Part shown: piece by piece, positions 35,301 through 42,152 of the stretch
Layout: every line of letters starts with the position of its first letter
How positions within the stretch are numbered: position 1 is the first letter of the stretch
Assembly: GCF_000378105.1 (NCBI RefSeq)
Contig: NZ_KB899267.1
Location: 1-45,378 of the forward strand
Direction of reading: 5' to 3'
Origin: Rubritalea marina DSM 17716
GTDB taxonomy: Bacteria > Verrucomicrobiota > Verrucomicrobiia > Verrucomicrobiales > Akkermansiaceae
Length of the DNA stretch: 45,378 bases
Translations under genes and position numbers: made by a program
Notes under the pieces: generated by a model
Seen by the model: the letters and a program-made list of their open reading frames with translations, nothing else
Database searches by the model: none
What the model was told of the DNA's origin: nothing

Positions 35301-35466
35301 CGCCGAAGATTTGGTTCGCCTCAGCGAATTTTCCGGCACGCATCGCCTTCAAGCCTTTTGGCATTACTTCCTGAATGCTCTGGGCGGAGACCTGCGTTGG
35401 GGCAACACAGACCAATGCAGCAGTTGCTGCCATCATTGCTGGGTAAATCGATCCCTGGTGTTTCAT
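32395..35466 (-). CDS. Large periplasmic tetratricopeptide-repeat protein
   Basis: A 1023-aa protein with a signal peptide (cleavage near TQVSAQ) and repeated helix-turn-helix units over almost its whole length, for example ACQALGEYREAITLYEKFL, GSLFYLGEYEKAKPYLEEHC and LFDLANVHFVQQEFDQSLVY. The spacing fits TPR or BamD/YbgF-like repeats. It carries no recognised enzymatic domain. The neighbouring exbB and two exbD genes point to a role as periplasmic partner of a proton-driven energising complex. This gene context is known in PVC and Bacteroidota, but the cargo is not. The start has no ribosome site. It is separated from the second exbD by 85 bases. Confidence 0.78.
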   Translation of the reverse strand: MKHQGSIYPAMMAATAALVCVAPTQVSAQSIQEVMPKGLKAMRAGKFAEANQIFGDFTSNFDKERGTRLFGGHFGSAYYYKGRSEFSLGNEFSRLGGEKNAAKAKEFFQSAKESFSNSYSISGEGGKINKQQKISLFYKAQACQALGEYREAITLYEKFLAERNDSDKFSIGMYHVNLATCNFKLPKPDLKAGMTAFETALKNRERWKINDMAIVSAFQAFSQAVIAAKSESSMVDFLNQNRAVLTLKPYQMVEFTPFFQKLASEAIKADMLEAGFNLLALVPSSEVALADIEQLSKRIKNVPVKQFRDGGDTINKQRLASSKALLEKRIAKGDPPEVLALNSAAVVHEKAGYLRGAYAVYQQLEKNYTKSSRRENYLFQLFRIGSELGRAAESEAYGRSFLKNFPKSERAETVRVLILSSIFKARDYEKAKATASEWIDQLPKNSLQHDVCLHVIGGSLFYLGEYEKAKPYLEEHCKLYPESKFAATAGYLRAANYSQLDDYENAQKYLEGFIKQFSDPSKNIYLSYALFDLANVHFVQQEFDQSLVYLDRIEKEFGTAPIAGAAFNLKGSILQSQEGGEEKALAYFKKSYDMAKKGGSSSSESEALFYLISLLGDKNAAKAAGAKQEDVLPYFDEFWKKYQKSPYLANVVVSSAEALAKAGRYAVLLPALESSIASTANSKNTIVLVTAIDNYSKYYIENEIKNGASAEAAGEKLKTVYYKFPNVDTKNARTQAMLRVALIGVYEETYQHAKTEENKDLMAKMQGRITTTFKDLKAQYPVEQLSDFVLIKVGDYLRTKSSAPRQALPYYQELLKRKKGDYTLDAEFGVADVYGVAGSKDEAAKAIQLLSDIEKSNPEDTKIGGQAVARIVQIYATQKNWPKVIEAGRDYLKKYRSEKLMVQLLLAQAYDQTKAFNDAIAINMGIYSSNTSNWGVSVPAISRATELMWEHGAEKEGKSRKQSAYEVAARYIKNSRASFDKFKDSMSEDVRTTWRALDRRVQQWEEGGEIKTFKQIEAEQANQ

Positions 35467-35550
35467 TGTAAAGTGTGGATATTGGGTTTGAGTTTCCTCA
35501 ATGTGGGGGTCTTCAAAGCGCCCCCAATTCAGCAGCCAAGTGGCTATCGC

Positions 35551-36015
35551 TTAATAGTTCGCAAAATCGGTAAAAGTGACCTTGGTGATCTCAAGTCCAA
35601 CCAAACAGTTGAGCACATCGACCACTGATTCGTGTGGGGCTTCGCTGTCCACAGCCACCTGCACAAGAGGTGCAGTGTTTGCTGCAGAAGCACCTTCCTT
35701 GTAGATCAATAGGCGGTCCTCGAGCATTGGTAGATTACGACGACGACCAACGGCCCCCTGATCCATCTGCTCCTCGCGGTTCACCACGATGGATCCATCT
35801 TCCTTCACCTCGATAAACATCGGGTCAATCTCTGTTTGGCTGTCAGAATTTGATGCAGTCGTGGGGAGATTAAGCCCGAGATCACTCTCGCGTGGCTGAA
35901 TCGTCGCGGTCACCATGAAGTAAATCAACAATAGGAAACAAACGTCAATCAATGAGGAGATATCCAATAACGGTTCATCCTCCTCAGGCGCTTGGGCTTT
36001 CTTACGTCTAGACAT
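35551..36015 (-). CDS. exbD: ExbD/TolR-family biopolymer transporter
   Basis: A 154-aa protein with a short cytoplasmic N-terminus rich in Lys and Arg, one membrane helix (LIDVCFLLLIYFMVTATI, with Asp24 as the likely proton-bearing residue) and a C-terminal periplasmic domain ending near VTFTDFANY. It forms the ExbD part of a proton-driven ExbB/ExbD motor. It differs clearly from the ExbD just upstream in sequence, so the pair probably forms a heteromeric motor. It lies 22 bases from that gene and 85 bases from the TPR gene. Confidence 0.85.
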   Translation of the reverse strand: MSRRKKAQAPEEDEPLLDISSLIDVCFLLLIYFMVTATIQPRESDLGLNLPTTASNSDSQTEIDPMFIEVKEDGSIVVNREEQMDQGAVGRRRNLPMLEDRLLIYKEGASAANTAPLVQVAVDSEAPHESVVDVLNCLVGLEITKVTFTDFANY

Positions 36016-36036
36016 AGTGGGTGGGGCAGGATTGGT

Positions 36037-36489
36037 TTATTGTTCGAAGTTGTAGGCTGAGAAAAGCACTTCATTCACACCGGCATCAGCGGCGGCTTTG
36101 ATCACCTTGCGCGAGTGCTTGAACACTGCGTCTTTATCACCACGTAGGTGCAAGCGGGAGGCGATCCCTTGGTTTTTGTATTTATCGCGTAGTGACTTCA
36201 CGTAGGCTGTGATGTCATCTTCGTCAGTGATCTCACCATCTTCGATGTTCACCGGGAAGATTGAGCCATCCGAGCGCACGTTTACCACAATGCGGCCGCG
36301 CTTATCCTCTGGATCTTTTGAGTTGTACGCCACAGCGGGCTTCACCTCGGGATCCATCTTCACGATCATCGGAGTCGACACCACAATGAAGAACACCAAG
36401 AGAAGGAAAACCATGTCGATCATCGGCGACATGTCCATCTGCAACTCCTTGTCTTCTTGGGCGTTGAGCTTACTTAGTTTTTTAGACAT
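36037..36489 (-). CDS. exbD: ExbD/TolR-family biopolymer transporter
   Basis: A 150-aa protein. The N-terminal MDMSPMIDMVFLLLVFFIVV has the family's Asp (Asp25) at the start of the single membrane helix. The periplasmic domain carries the ExbD fold with GRIVVNVRSDGSIFPVN and LRGDKDAVFKHSRKVIKAA, the latter typical of ExbD. It is the first of two exbD genes after exbB. An AGG lies directly upstream of the ATG. A 105-base gap with no gene separates it from exbB. Confidence 0.88.
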   Translation of the reverse strand: MSKKLSKLNAQEDKELQMDMSPMIDMVFLLLVFFIVVSTPMIVKMDPEVKPAVAYNSKDPEDKRGRIVVNVRSDGSIFPVNIEDGEITDEDDITAYVKSLRDKYKNQGIASRLHLRGDKDAVFKHSRKVIKAAADAGVNEVLFSAYNFEQ

Positions 36490-36594
36490 CCTATTTCGGG
36501 TGAGATTGGGTTCTGAAGGTCAAAATACTGCGCCCATAACTGAGCGCAGTAGTCAAAATGTGAGAGCTCCTACGAGCTCCGGCGCTTGTATCAA

Positions 36595-37374
36595 CTAAAC
36601 TGCGATACCTTCTGGAATCTTAGCAAGGCGACCCTCACCATTCACAGTATCAAGGGAAGCGTCTACGAGTGCTTCAGCAGTTGCGTGACATTCAGCCACG
36701 AGGTTGTTGTAGCGTGACTTAAAGAAGAAGTAGGCTACCACAGAAAGGATCGCTACCACAAGACCCCACATGGTGGTCAATAGTGCGATGGAAATATCTC
36801 CCGCAAGCTTGGATGGCTCAGCACCAGCTTCCTTCAAAGTGGCGAATGCCGCAATCATACCGAAAACCGTACCGAAGAGACCGAGCATCGGAGCGGACTG
36901 AGCAACTAAAGAAATGAGGTTGATCCAGAGCATCTGCTTGCGGTTCTCGTTTACTGTGAAGTCTGCGATCGCGTCTTCCACGCTATCACGACCAAGTGTC
37001 TCAGGCTGAGTGGCGTCGATGTTGGGAAGTGAGTAGGCAAGCATACGACCAAGGTAGCTTGGGTGTGATGCAGAAAGCTCAATCGCTGAACGCACTCGGC
37101 AGTTCTGCATGTGATCAAGCAAGGCAGCTTTGAGATCGTCTGGGCAGAACTTAGCTTTCGCCAAGTTAATGAAGTTGTATACGCTGAGACCAATCAATGA
37201 GGTAAGGCCAACCCCCACAATGAAAATGGTCAAGGCGCCACCATCTGTAAGGTATTTCTCTAATGCGCTGGACTCAGATACTGTGTCCTGCGCCATCAGA
37301 CTGGCACTCGCGCCGAGGAAGCCAAGTGTGGTGAGGCTGATTGATTTTAACGTTTGGGTCGAACGGTATTTCAT
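36595..37374 (-). CDS. exbB: MotA/TolQ/ExbB-family proton channel subunit
   Basis: A 259-aa protein. It begins with a possible signal peptide (FLGASASLMAQ, cleavage near residue 29), then three membrane helices, including LISLVAQSAPMLGLFGTVFG and the ALLTTMWGLVVAILSVVAYF segment near the C-terminus, which is the MotA_ExbB domain. A cytoplasmic loop lies between helices one and two. Together with ExbD it conducts protons to drive work in the periplasm. It is the first gene of the cluster and has a structured 5' leader. A partner TonB is not encoded in the window. Confidence 0.85.
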   Translation of the reverse strand: MKYRSTQTLKSISLTTLGFLGASASLMAQDTVSESSALEKYLTDGGALTIFIVGVGLTSLIGLSVYNFINLAKAKFCPDDLKAALLDHMQNCRVRSAIELSASHPSYLGRMLAYSLPNIDATQPETLGRDSVEDAIADFTVNENRKQMLWINLISLVAQSAPMLGLFGTVFGMIAAFATLKEAGAEPSKLAGDISIALLTTMWGLVVAILSVVAYFFFKSRYNNLVAECHATAEALVDASLDTVNGEGRLAKIPEGIAV

Positions 37375-37400
37375 AGTGATAGTTTTGTTGGATCTTCATC

Positions 37401-37429
37401 TACGAGCTTCATGTAGCTTATTGCTCGTA
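37401..37429 (-). promoter_or_regulatory. Stem-loop in the exbB 5' leader
   Basis: tacgagc (37401-37407) and gctcgta (37423-37429) form a perfect 7-bp stem with a 15-base loop, 26 bases upstream of the exbB ATG. It is too far from the start for direct ribosome-site masking and has no T run. It may be a regulatory hairpin. The upstream sequence holds two more inverted repeats. Confidence 0.4.
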
Positions 37430-37491
37430 TACAATTGAGATTCTGTAATTCTGCGAATCGATTGCGATCAGTAAAGGATCAAATTTAAGAA

Positions 37492-37557
37492 ATTCATGAT
37501 TTTCATTTACATGAATCCCACAATCCACTGACCGACAGTGACACACAACCGTGTCAC
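37492..37557. promoter_or_regulatory. Two inverted repeats in the exbB-nth intergenic region
   Basis: The 217 bases between nth and exbB hold no gene. One inverted repeat is attcatg/catgaat (37492-37498 and 37510-37516). The other is gtgacac/gtgtcac (37538-37544 and 37551-37557), six bases apart. Both arms are perfect over 7 bp. The second lies 35 bases after the nth stop but has no T run, so it is either a weak terminator or a dyad operator for the exbB cluster. Confidence 0.4.
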
Positions 37558-37591
37558 CCACTCTTAGACCACGCCATCCCAGTCATGACCA

Positions 37592-38242
37592 CTACTTTTT
37601 CCAAATAACTGGCGATTTTCTTCTAGGAAACATCGTGCGGCACATCTCACAAACACGCCCATCACAGCCACGCGCTGTGCAGGCGTCTCGACCGTAAAAG
37701 ATAATTTGTAAGTGTAATTTGTTCCACTTCTCGGGCGGAAACAAGCTCTTCAGGTCATTCTCCGTCTTCACCACATTCTTGCCATCAGTTAGCTTCCAGC
37801 GCTGCGCCAGACGATGAATATGCGTATCTACCGGAAATGCAGGAACCCCAAATGCCTGAGCCACTACCACAGACGCGGTCTTGTGTCCCACCCCCGGTAG
37901 TTCCTCGAGCAACTCCAGCTCCTTCGGAACGACACCATCATACTTCTCTACCAGAATTTTTGACAACTCAGATATCGCTTTGGATTTCCGAGGCGAAAGC
38001 CCGCAAGGTCGAATAATTGCCTGAATCGCCTCCACTGGCTGCTGCGCCATTTCATGCGGGTTGTCGGCCAGCGCAAACAACTCTGGCGTCACGGTATTGA
38101 CTCGCGCATCGGTGCACTGGGCCGAAAGCAGCACCGCCACCAGCAAGGTGAAAGGGTCTGTGTGGTCTAGCGGAATGGGTGTTTCAGGGTACAATTCCTC
38201 CAACCGCTCCATCACATAGGCTGCTCGCTCCGCTTTCAACAT
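37592..38242 (-). CDS. nth: Endonuclease III (DNA glycosylase/AP lyase)
   Basis: A 216-aa base-excision repair enzyme. The helix-hairpin-helix is LEELPGVGHKTASVVVAQAF with catalytic Lys121, and the catalytic Asp139 is in FPVDTHIHR. Length is typical of Nth (about 210 aa). The C-terminal cluster site has Cys188, Cys193, Cys198 and Cys201, spaced x4, x4, x2. The usual Nth spacing is x6, x2, x5 and a Cys after CEMC is missing, so the 4Fe-4S site may be altered. The next gene to the right, coding for a 3D-domain protein, has a terminator, so nth is probably transcribed from its own promoter. Confidence 0.9.
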   Translation of the reverse strand: MLKAERAAYVMERLEELYPETPIPLDHTDPFTLLVAVLLSAQCTDARVNTVTPELFALADNPHEMAQQPVEAIQAIIRPCGLSPRKSKAISELSKILVEKYDGVVPKELELLEELPGVGHKTASVVVAQAFGVPAFPVDTHIHRLAQRWKLTDGKNVVKTENDLKSLFPPEKWNKLHLQIIFYGRDACTARGCDGRVCEMCRTMFPRRKSPVIWKK

Positions 38243-38349
38243 ACCCCTAGGACTAAGCGCTCAAGCTCCCAAACTCAAGACACAATCCAGCGATGCGATC
38301 CGCAGATCACTCCCACTCAGAAACAGCCAATCCACCCTCTAATCCCAAA

Positions 38350-38387
38350 TAAAAAAAGCGAGAAGCTGTCTCCAGCCGCTCGCTTCT
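38350..38387 (-). terminator. Rho-independent terminator of the 3D-domain gene
   Basis: The minus strand has AAGCGAG pairing with CTCGCTT over a 16-base loop, followed by a T run. It lies 28 bases after the stop of the 3D-domain gene and before the nth start. The intergenic stretch (38243-38412) otherwise holds nothing recognisable. Confidence 0.8.
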
Positions 38388-38412
38388 TCGAAAATGGATA
38401 CCCCAGATCAAT

Positions 38413-39018
38413 CTAGAGTTTTGCAAGCGCCTCGCTGCTGAGCTTGCGCTTGATCTCATTGTACATCTTACGACAATGCCAATAACCAGTGCGATGCTTG
38501 AGTATGCGGCGGCTCTTATCATAACACCCCCACTTCACCACGGTGATCTCGACTTTGCGTGTCCCCCAATGGTTCATCTTGCGTAGAGTCGGCTTGTAGA
38601 TATCAATGGTATTGGTACCTGTGAGGGCCGAACCGTAATCCTCCACCACATAGGTGTACGGGAGACCTTTAATCTTAAATTTCGTACCCAGCGGATACAC
38701 CGACCAATCAGCGGCCGCACTTCGGATCGTCTTACCATACTTCAGCACCGTGCCAGCAGCATTGAGGTTCCCATGCGCTCCCGGTTCATTTTCCATACAC
38801 GAATATGCAGTGGTGCGGACGTGGCGGGTGTGCTCACCGTCTGCGTAGCTCGCCATCCCATGCTTGTCAGTCTTGCGACCTTGAGAATCTGCCACAATTT
38901 TTTGCGAAGGCTTCGCGGGAAGCTCAGCGTGGGCAGCTGGAATCGATAAAACTGCCAATGCAGTCAATAGGAGCACAGCCGCTGGCTGCTTCGTCTTGGA
39001 TACTGAAAAAAGTTTCAT
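38413..39018 (-). CDS. Secreted 3D-domain protein
   Basis: A 201-aa protein. A signal peptide (KQPAAVLLLTALAVLSIPAA, cleavage near AHAELP) precedes a 3D domain named after its three Asp: AADWSVYPLGTKFKIKG, VVEDYGSALTG and NTIDIYKP. Related domains in MltA and Gram-positive Sps/Rpf proteins form a double-psi barrel and act on peptidoglycan or are structural. Function here is probably cell-wall related. The ATG at 39018 is chosen because the signal peptide starts there. A longer frame to 39081 would add 21 residues that spoil it. The C-terminus (YNEIKRKLSSEALAKL) is basic. Confidence 0.78.
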   Translation of the reverse strand: MKLFSVSKTKQPAAVLLLTALAVLSIPAAHAELPAKPSQKIVADSQGRKTDKHGMASYADGEHTRHVRTTAYSCMENEPGAHGNLNAAGTVLKYGKTIRSAAADWSVYPLGTKFKIKGLPYTYVVEDYGSALTGTNTIDIYKPTLRKMNHWGTRKVEITVVKWGCYDKSRRILKHRTGYWHCRKMYNEIKRKLSSEALAKL

Positions 39019-39165
39019 AATACTAGGATGCGGGAGATTCAATCGGCGTAGGCTAAATAGGTTATTCACTGCCTTCGCCAATCGAGCGGCGGGCTCTTAC
39101 GCCGCATATTCGGCGATGGCAACCCTTTTTTTCCAGTTTTCTGAAACGTCCGAACCTCTTAAATA

Positions 39166-39837
39166 TCAGAGAATCCTACTATCCAAATTGAAGGTCTGCC
39201 CGGAGGTGGCGGTCATCTGCGCGTGGAGAAAGGCAATAAACTGCGCCACCTTTTCTGGGGTGTTGAATGCCCCTAACGCATGCTTAGACAGAGAGGCCTG
39301 CTGCACCGATGCCGGTAAGCCCGAGGTCATCTTTGTCTCCAAAAAACCAGGCACCACAAGATTCGAGCGCACACCGCGCCCCCCCCATTCTTGGGCCAGT
39401 GACCGCATCATCCCACTCAATCCGGCCTTGGCCGCTGCGTAATGCGCCTGCCCCACTGGCGGGTGAAACCCAGAATAACTCCCAATAAACACCACATGAC
39501 CCGAACGCTGCCGCAACATCCCGCGCGAAACCGCTCGAGCGCATCGGAAAGCCCCCGACAAATGAGCATCCAACACCCCATCCCAAGCATCTTCGCTGAG
39601 CTTTAACAACAAGGCATCGTCGATGGAACCCGCCGCACAAACCAGTAAATCAATCGCACCACTTCCACTGATATAGCGATCCACTGAGTCGCTATCTGCC
39701 ACATCCATCTCAGACCGTGTAGGGGCCAGGACCTCCCAGCCGAGTCCTTCAAACGCCTCGCGGCACGCCATCGCTAGCCCGCCCTGACCACCAGTGACAA
39801 GGACGCGTTGAGTTTCTGATTCACTAGTTTGGGCCAT
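39166..39837 (-). CDS. Short-chain dehydrogenase/reductase
   Basis: A 223-aa classical SDR oxidoreductase. The cofactor loop is VTGGQGGLAMA (14-24), with Ser120 in FIGSYSG and the catalytic Tyr133-x3-Lys137 in HYAAAKAG. The variant glycine loop and VCAAGS support the assignment. A C-terminal GxTxNLD-like segment (SGQTFNLDS) agrees. FabG-like reductases share this fold, and the substrate cannot be named. It is divergently arranged from the pxp genes with a 66-base spacer that must carry both promoters. Confidence 0.85.
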   Translation of the reverse strand: MAQTSESETQRVLVTGGQGGLAMACREAFEGLGWEVLAPTRSEMDVADSDSVDRYISGSGAIDLLVCAAGSIDDALLLKLSEDAWDGVLDAHLSGAFRCARAVSRGMLRQRSGHVVFIGSYSGFHPPVGQAHYAAAKAGLSGMMRSLAQEWGGRGVRSNLVVPGFLETKMTSGLPASVQQASLSKHALGAFNTPEKVAQFIAFLHAQMTATSGQTFNLDSRIL

Positions 39838-39903
39838 CTAGCAGGCAATACTAATCGCACATCGCGACTCGTCAAAACCGAATTCTTTCGCTAGCCTCGT
39901 CAC

Positions 39904-40542
39904 GTGCCAAGGTCCTCGTCCATCAGCTACCAGATTCTGCCCTACGGGCCGAATGCGTGGTTACTACAATTAGACAATCCAGACGACATCGCAGCACTCC
40001 ACACCCTCCGTAAGGCAAGCTTCCAGCATATCCAAGAATGCGTGGTCGCATATGACTCCCTCTTGCTCACCACCTCCAGCCCTCTGACCCAGTCGCAAGT
40101 CAAAGCCCTGGTGCATGACACCCTCCAGAAGCACACTAGCCCAGACAACAAGCAGCGCCACCATGTGATCGAAGTCCACTACACCGGCCCAGACCTGCAG
40201 GATCTCGCGACCGCCAGCAAGCTGAGTATTCAGGAAATCATCACACTCCACAGCAGCGCCATCTATAGCGTGCGCTTCCTCGGCTTTAGCGCAGGCTTCG
40301 CCTACCTCGACGGCCTACCTGAGCCACTCCAACTCCCACGCCGTAGCACTCCACGCCCAAAAATGGAACCTGGCGCCGTAGCCATCGGAGGCAAACACGC
40401 CGGCATCTACTCCACCCCCAGCCCCGGTGGTTGGAATTGGTTGGGCAATACAGACTACCCACTCTTCCACCCCGACCGCAACGACCACTCAGCCTTCACG
40501 CTCCACCCTGGCGACACCCTCGAATTTCGCCCAATTTCATGA
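39904..40542 (+). CDS. pxpB: 5-oxoprolinase subunit B (KipI family)
   Basis: A 212-aa subunit of the ATP-dependent 5-oxoprolinase PxpABC, which hydrolyses 5-oxoproline to glutamate. FLGFSAGFAYLDGLPE, then PRRSTPRPKMEPGAVAIGG and TPSPGGWNWLGNT, are the KipI/PxpB signatures. The start is a GTG, the only start before an in-frame stop at 39892. No ribosome site is visible. The stop overlaps the pxpC start as ATGA. The gene order B-C-A is usual for this operon. Confidence 0.9.
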   Translation: MPRSSSISYQILPYGPNAWLLQLDNPDDIAALHTLRKASFQHIQECVVAYDSLLLTTSSPLTQSQVKALVHDTLQKHTSPDNKQRHHVIEVHYTGPDLQDLATASKLSIQEIITLHSSAIYSVRFLGFSAGFAYLDGLPEPLQLPRRSTPRPKMEPGAVAIGGKHAGIYSTPSPGGWNWLGNTDYPLFHPDRNDHSAFTLHPGDTLEFRPIS

Positions 40543-41390
40543 TTCAAGTCATCCAAACAGGAGCGACAATTAGCTTCCAAGACCAAGGACGTACTCACCC
40601 CAACAGTTGGTTAGAATTTGGCGTACCTCCCGCGGGATCCATCGACCCATACAGTGCCAAGCAGGCAAACCTGCTCGCCCATAACCTATGCAATGATACG
40701 CTATTGGAAGTTATGTTAGGTGGCGCGCTGATAGAAGTACTGAATGATTGCTACCTCGCCCATGTCGGCACCCTGCGCTGCGAGGCACTACCCCCGCACT
40801 GTGGAGGCTGGTTCCGCGCTGGCAGCTCTATCCATTTCACACCTAACAAGGATGGCGCATGGTCCTACCTCGCGGTCACCGGAGGCTGGGCTGCTGCCCA
40901 ACAATTCGGCAGCTCTTCCTACCACCAACGCTCAAATGTTGGACAAGAAATCAAGGCTGGCGACACCATCCATGTGGCAAACCCATCACCCAACCTGAAT
41001 AAACTCCCACGGCGCACCCCTGTAGCTGATCAACGCGACCACACAAGCCCACCATCGATTCGGATCTTCCCCGGCCCACACCGCCAACTCTTCTCAGACC
41101 AAGCCTGGAACGCATTAAAAGACATCCCCTGGAGAATCTCTGCTCGTTCAGACCGCAGCGGGTATAGGCTAGAATCAGAATCTAGCCCGCTGCAACACTC
41201 ACTCAGCATCCACAGCACACCCACCCTGACCGGCAGCGTGCAAGTTCTCAGCACCGGACAACTCATCACCACGCTCAACGACGGCCCCACCGTGGGCGGC
41301 TATCCGATCATTGCTCGCATCCACCCAGACGACATTGGCTGGCTCACCCAGCGCCACGCACACACACAAATCACCTTCAATCATGCCTGA
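40539..41390 (+). CDS. pxpC: 5-oxoprolinase subunit C (KipA family)
   Basis: A 283-aa subunit. ISFQDQGRTHPNSWLEFGVP begins the KipA/PxpC domain, with PAGSIDPYSAKQANLL and LEVMLGGALIEVL following. YLAVTGGWAA and the YRLESESS segment are in the second half. It works with PxpB and PxpA in the ATP-driven hydrolysis of 5-oxoproline. The ATG at 40539 is chosen because it makes the pxpB ATGA overlap and because the family begins exactly there. A longer frame to 40431 would overlap pxpB by over 100 bases. The stop overlaps pxpA by 8 bases. Confidence 0.9.
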   Translation: MIQVIQTGATISFQDQGRTHPNSWLEFGVPPAGSIDPYSAKQANLLAHNLCNDTLLEVMLGGALIEVLNDCYLAHVGTLRCEALPPHCGGWFRAGSSIHFTPNKDGAWSYLAVTGGWAAAQQFGSSSYHQRSNVGQEIKAGDTIHVANPSPNLNKLPRRTPVADQRDHTSPPSIRIFPGPHRQLFSDQAWNALKDIPWRISARSDRSGYRLESESSPLQHSLSIHSTPTLTGSVQVLSTGQLITTLNDGPTVGGYPIIARIHPDDIGWLTQRHAHTQITFNHA

Positions 41391-42123
41391 AATCTTCCTC
41401 AACTGCGACCTCGGCGAATGGGAATCCCATGAACAAAGCGCCGCTCTCATGCCCTTCCTACATATGGCAAACATCGCCTGCGGCGGCCACGCCGGAGATG
41501 CTGCATCCATCGCTCGGTGCTCGCACCTCGCGAATACCCAGCGCCCGATTGCCGTCAGCACCGGCGCCCACCCCGGACTCCCACCCGAGCTTAGCCCCGA
41601 TCGTGGTCGTAGCCTACCAGATGACTTCACAGTCCAGCAGTTCACCCAGCTTCTGGAACTCCAGCTGCATCGCTTCATCACCAATGCCGACCTCAATCAC
41701 ATCAAACTCCATGGCGCGCTCTACCACCTCACAGAGAACGATCCCCAGTTCCGCCACGCCTTCCTCGAATGTGTGAAGCGTAAATTCCTCATCACCATCG
41801 TCTGCCAAGCCGGCGGCGCAGTAGAAGCCGCAGCAAGCGCACGCGACCTCCCCGTCACTCCCGAAATCTTTCTCGATCGTAATTACGCTGCCAACGGCCA
41901 ACTGCTCCCAAGACAACACCCCGAGGCGATCATTCACGAGCCAGCCCAGGTCACTGCAAGGTTAGAACAAATCCTCCAACACAACAGGCTAACAGCTATC
42001 GATGGCACCGCACTCCCACTCTCTGGGGACTACGACCATATCACCGCCTGCGTCCATTCTGACAGCCCCAACAGCCTCGACACCCTCCAGGCCGCACGCA
42101 CCTTCCTCGACCTCCACCAATAG
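41383..42123 (+). CDS. pxpA: 5-oxoprolinase subunit A (LamB/YcsF family)
   Basis: A 246-aa subunit of the LamB/YcsF family. NCDLGEWESHEQSA and NIACGGHAGDAASIARC hold the conserved Asp and His, and STGAHPGLPP and HIKLHGALYH continue the metal-like site. This is the hydrolytic subunit of the PxpABC enzyme. The ATG at 41383 is chosen because the family starts at this Met and the overlap with pxpC is only 8 bases. A frame to 41311 would add sequence without family match. The operon ends convergently with the photolyase gene 29 bases away. Confidence 0.9.
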   Translation: MPEIFLNCDLGEWESHEQSAALMPFLHMANIACGGHAGDAASIARCSHLANTQRPIAVSTGAHPGLPPELSPDRGRSLPDDFTVQQFTQLLELQLHRFITNADLNHIKLHGALYHLTENDPQFRHAFLECVKRKFLITIVCQAGGAVEAAASARDLPVTPEIFLDRNYAANGQLLPRQHPEAIIHEPAQVTARLEQILQHNRLTAIDGTALPLSGDYDHITACVHSDSPNSLDTLQAARTFLDLHQ

Positions 42124-42152
42124 AATCAACCACAAGTGATCACTCAGATCCC

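Noticed and set aside
42135-42144. Palindrome agtgatcact between pxpA and the photolyase gene
   Set aside because: A 10-bp palindrome alone is expected by chance, it has no T run, and it lies between two convergent gene ends.
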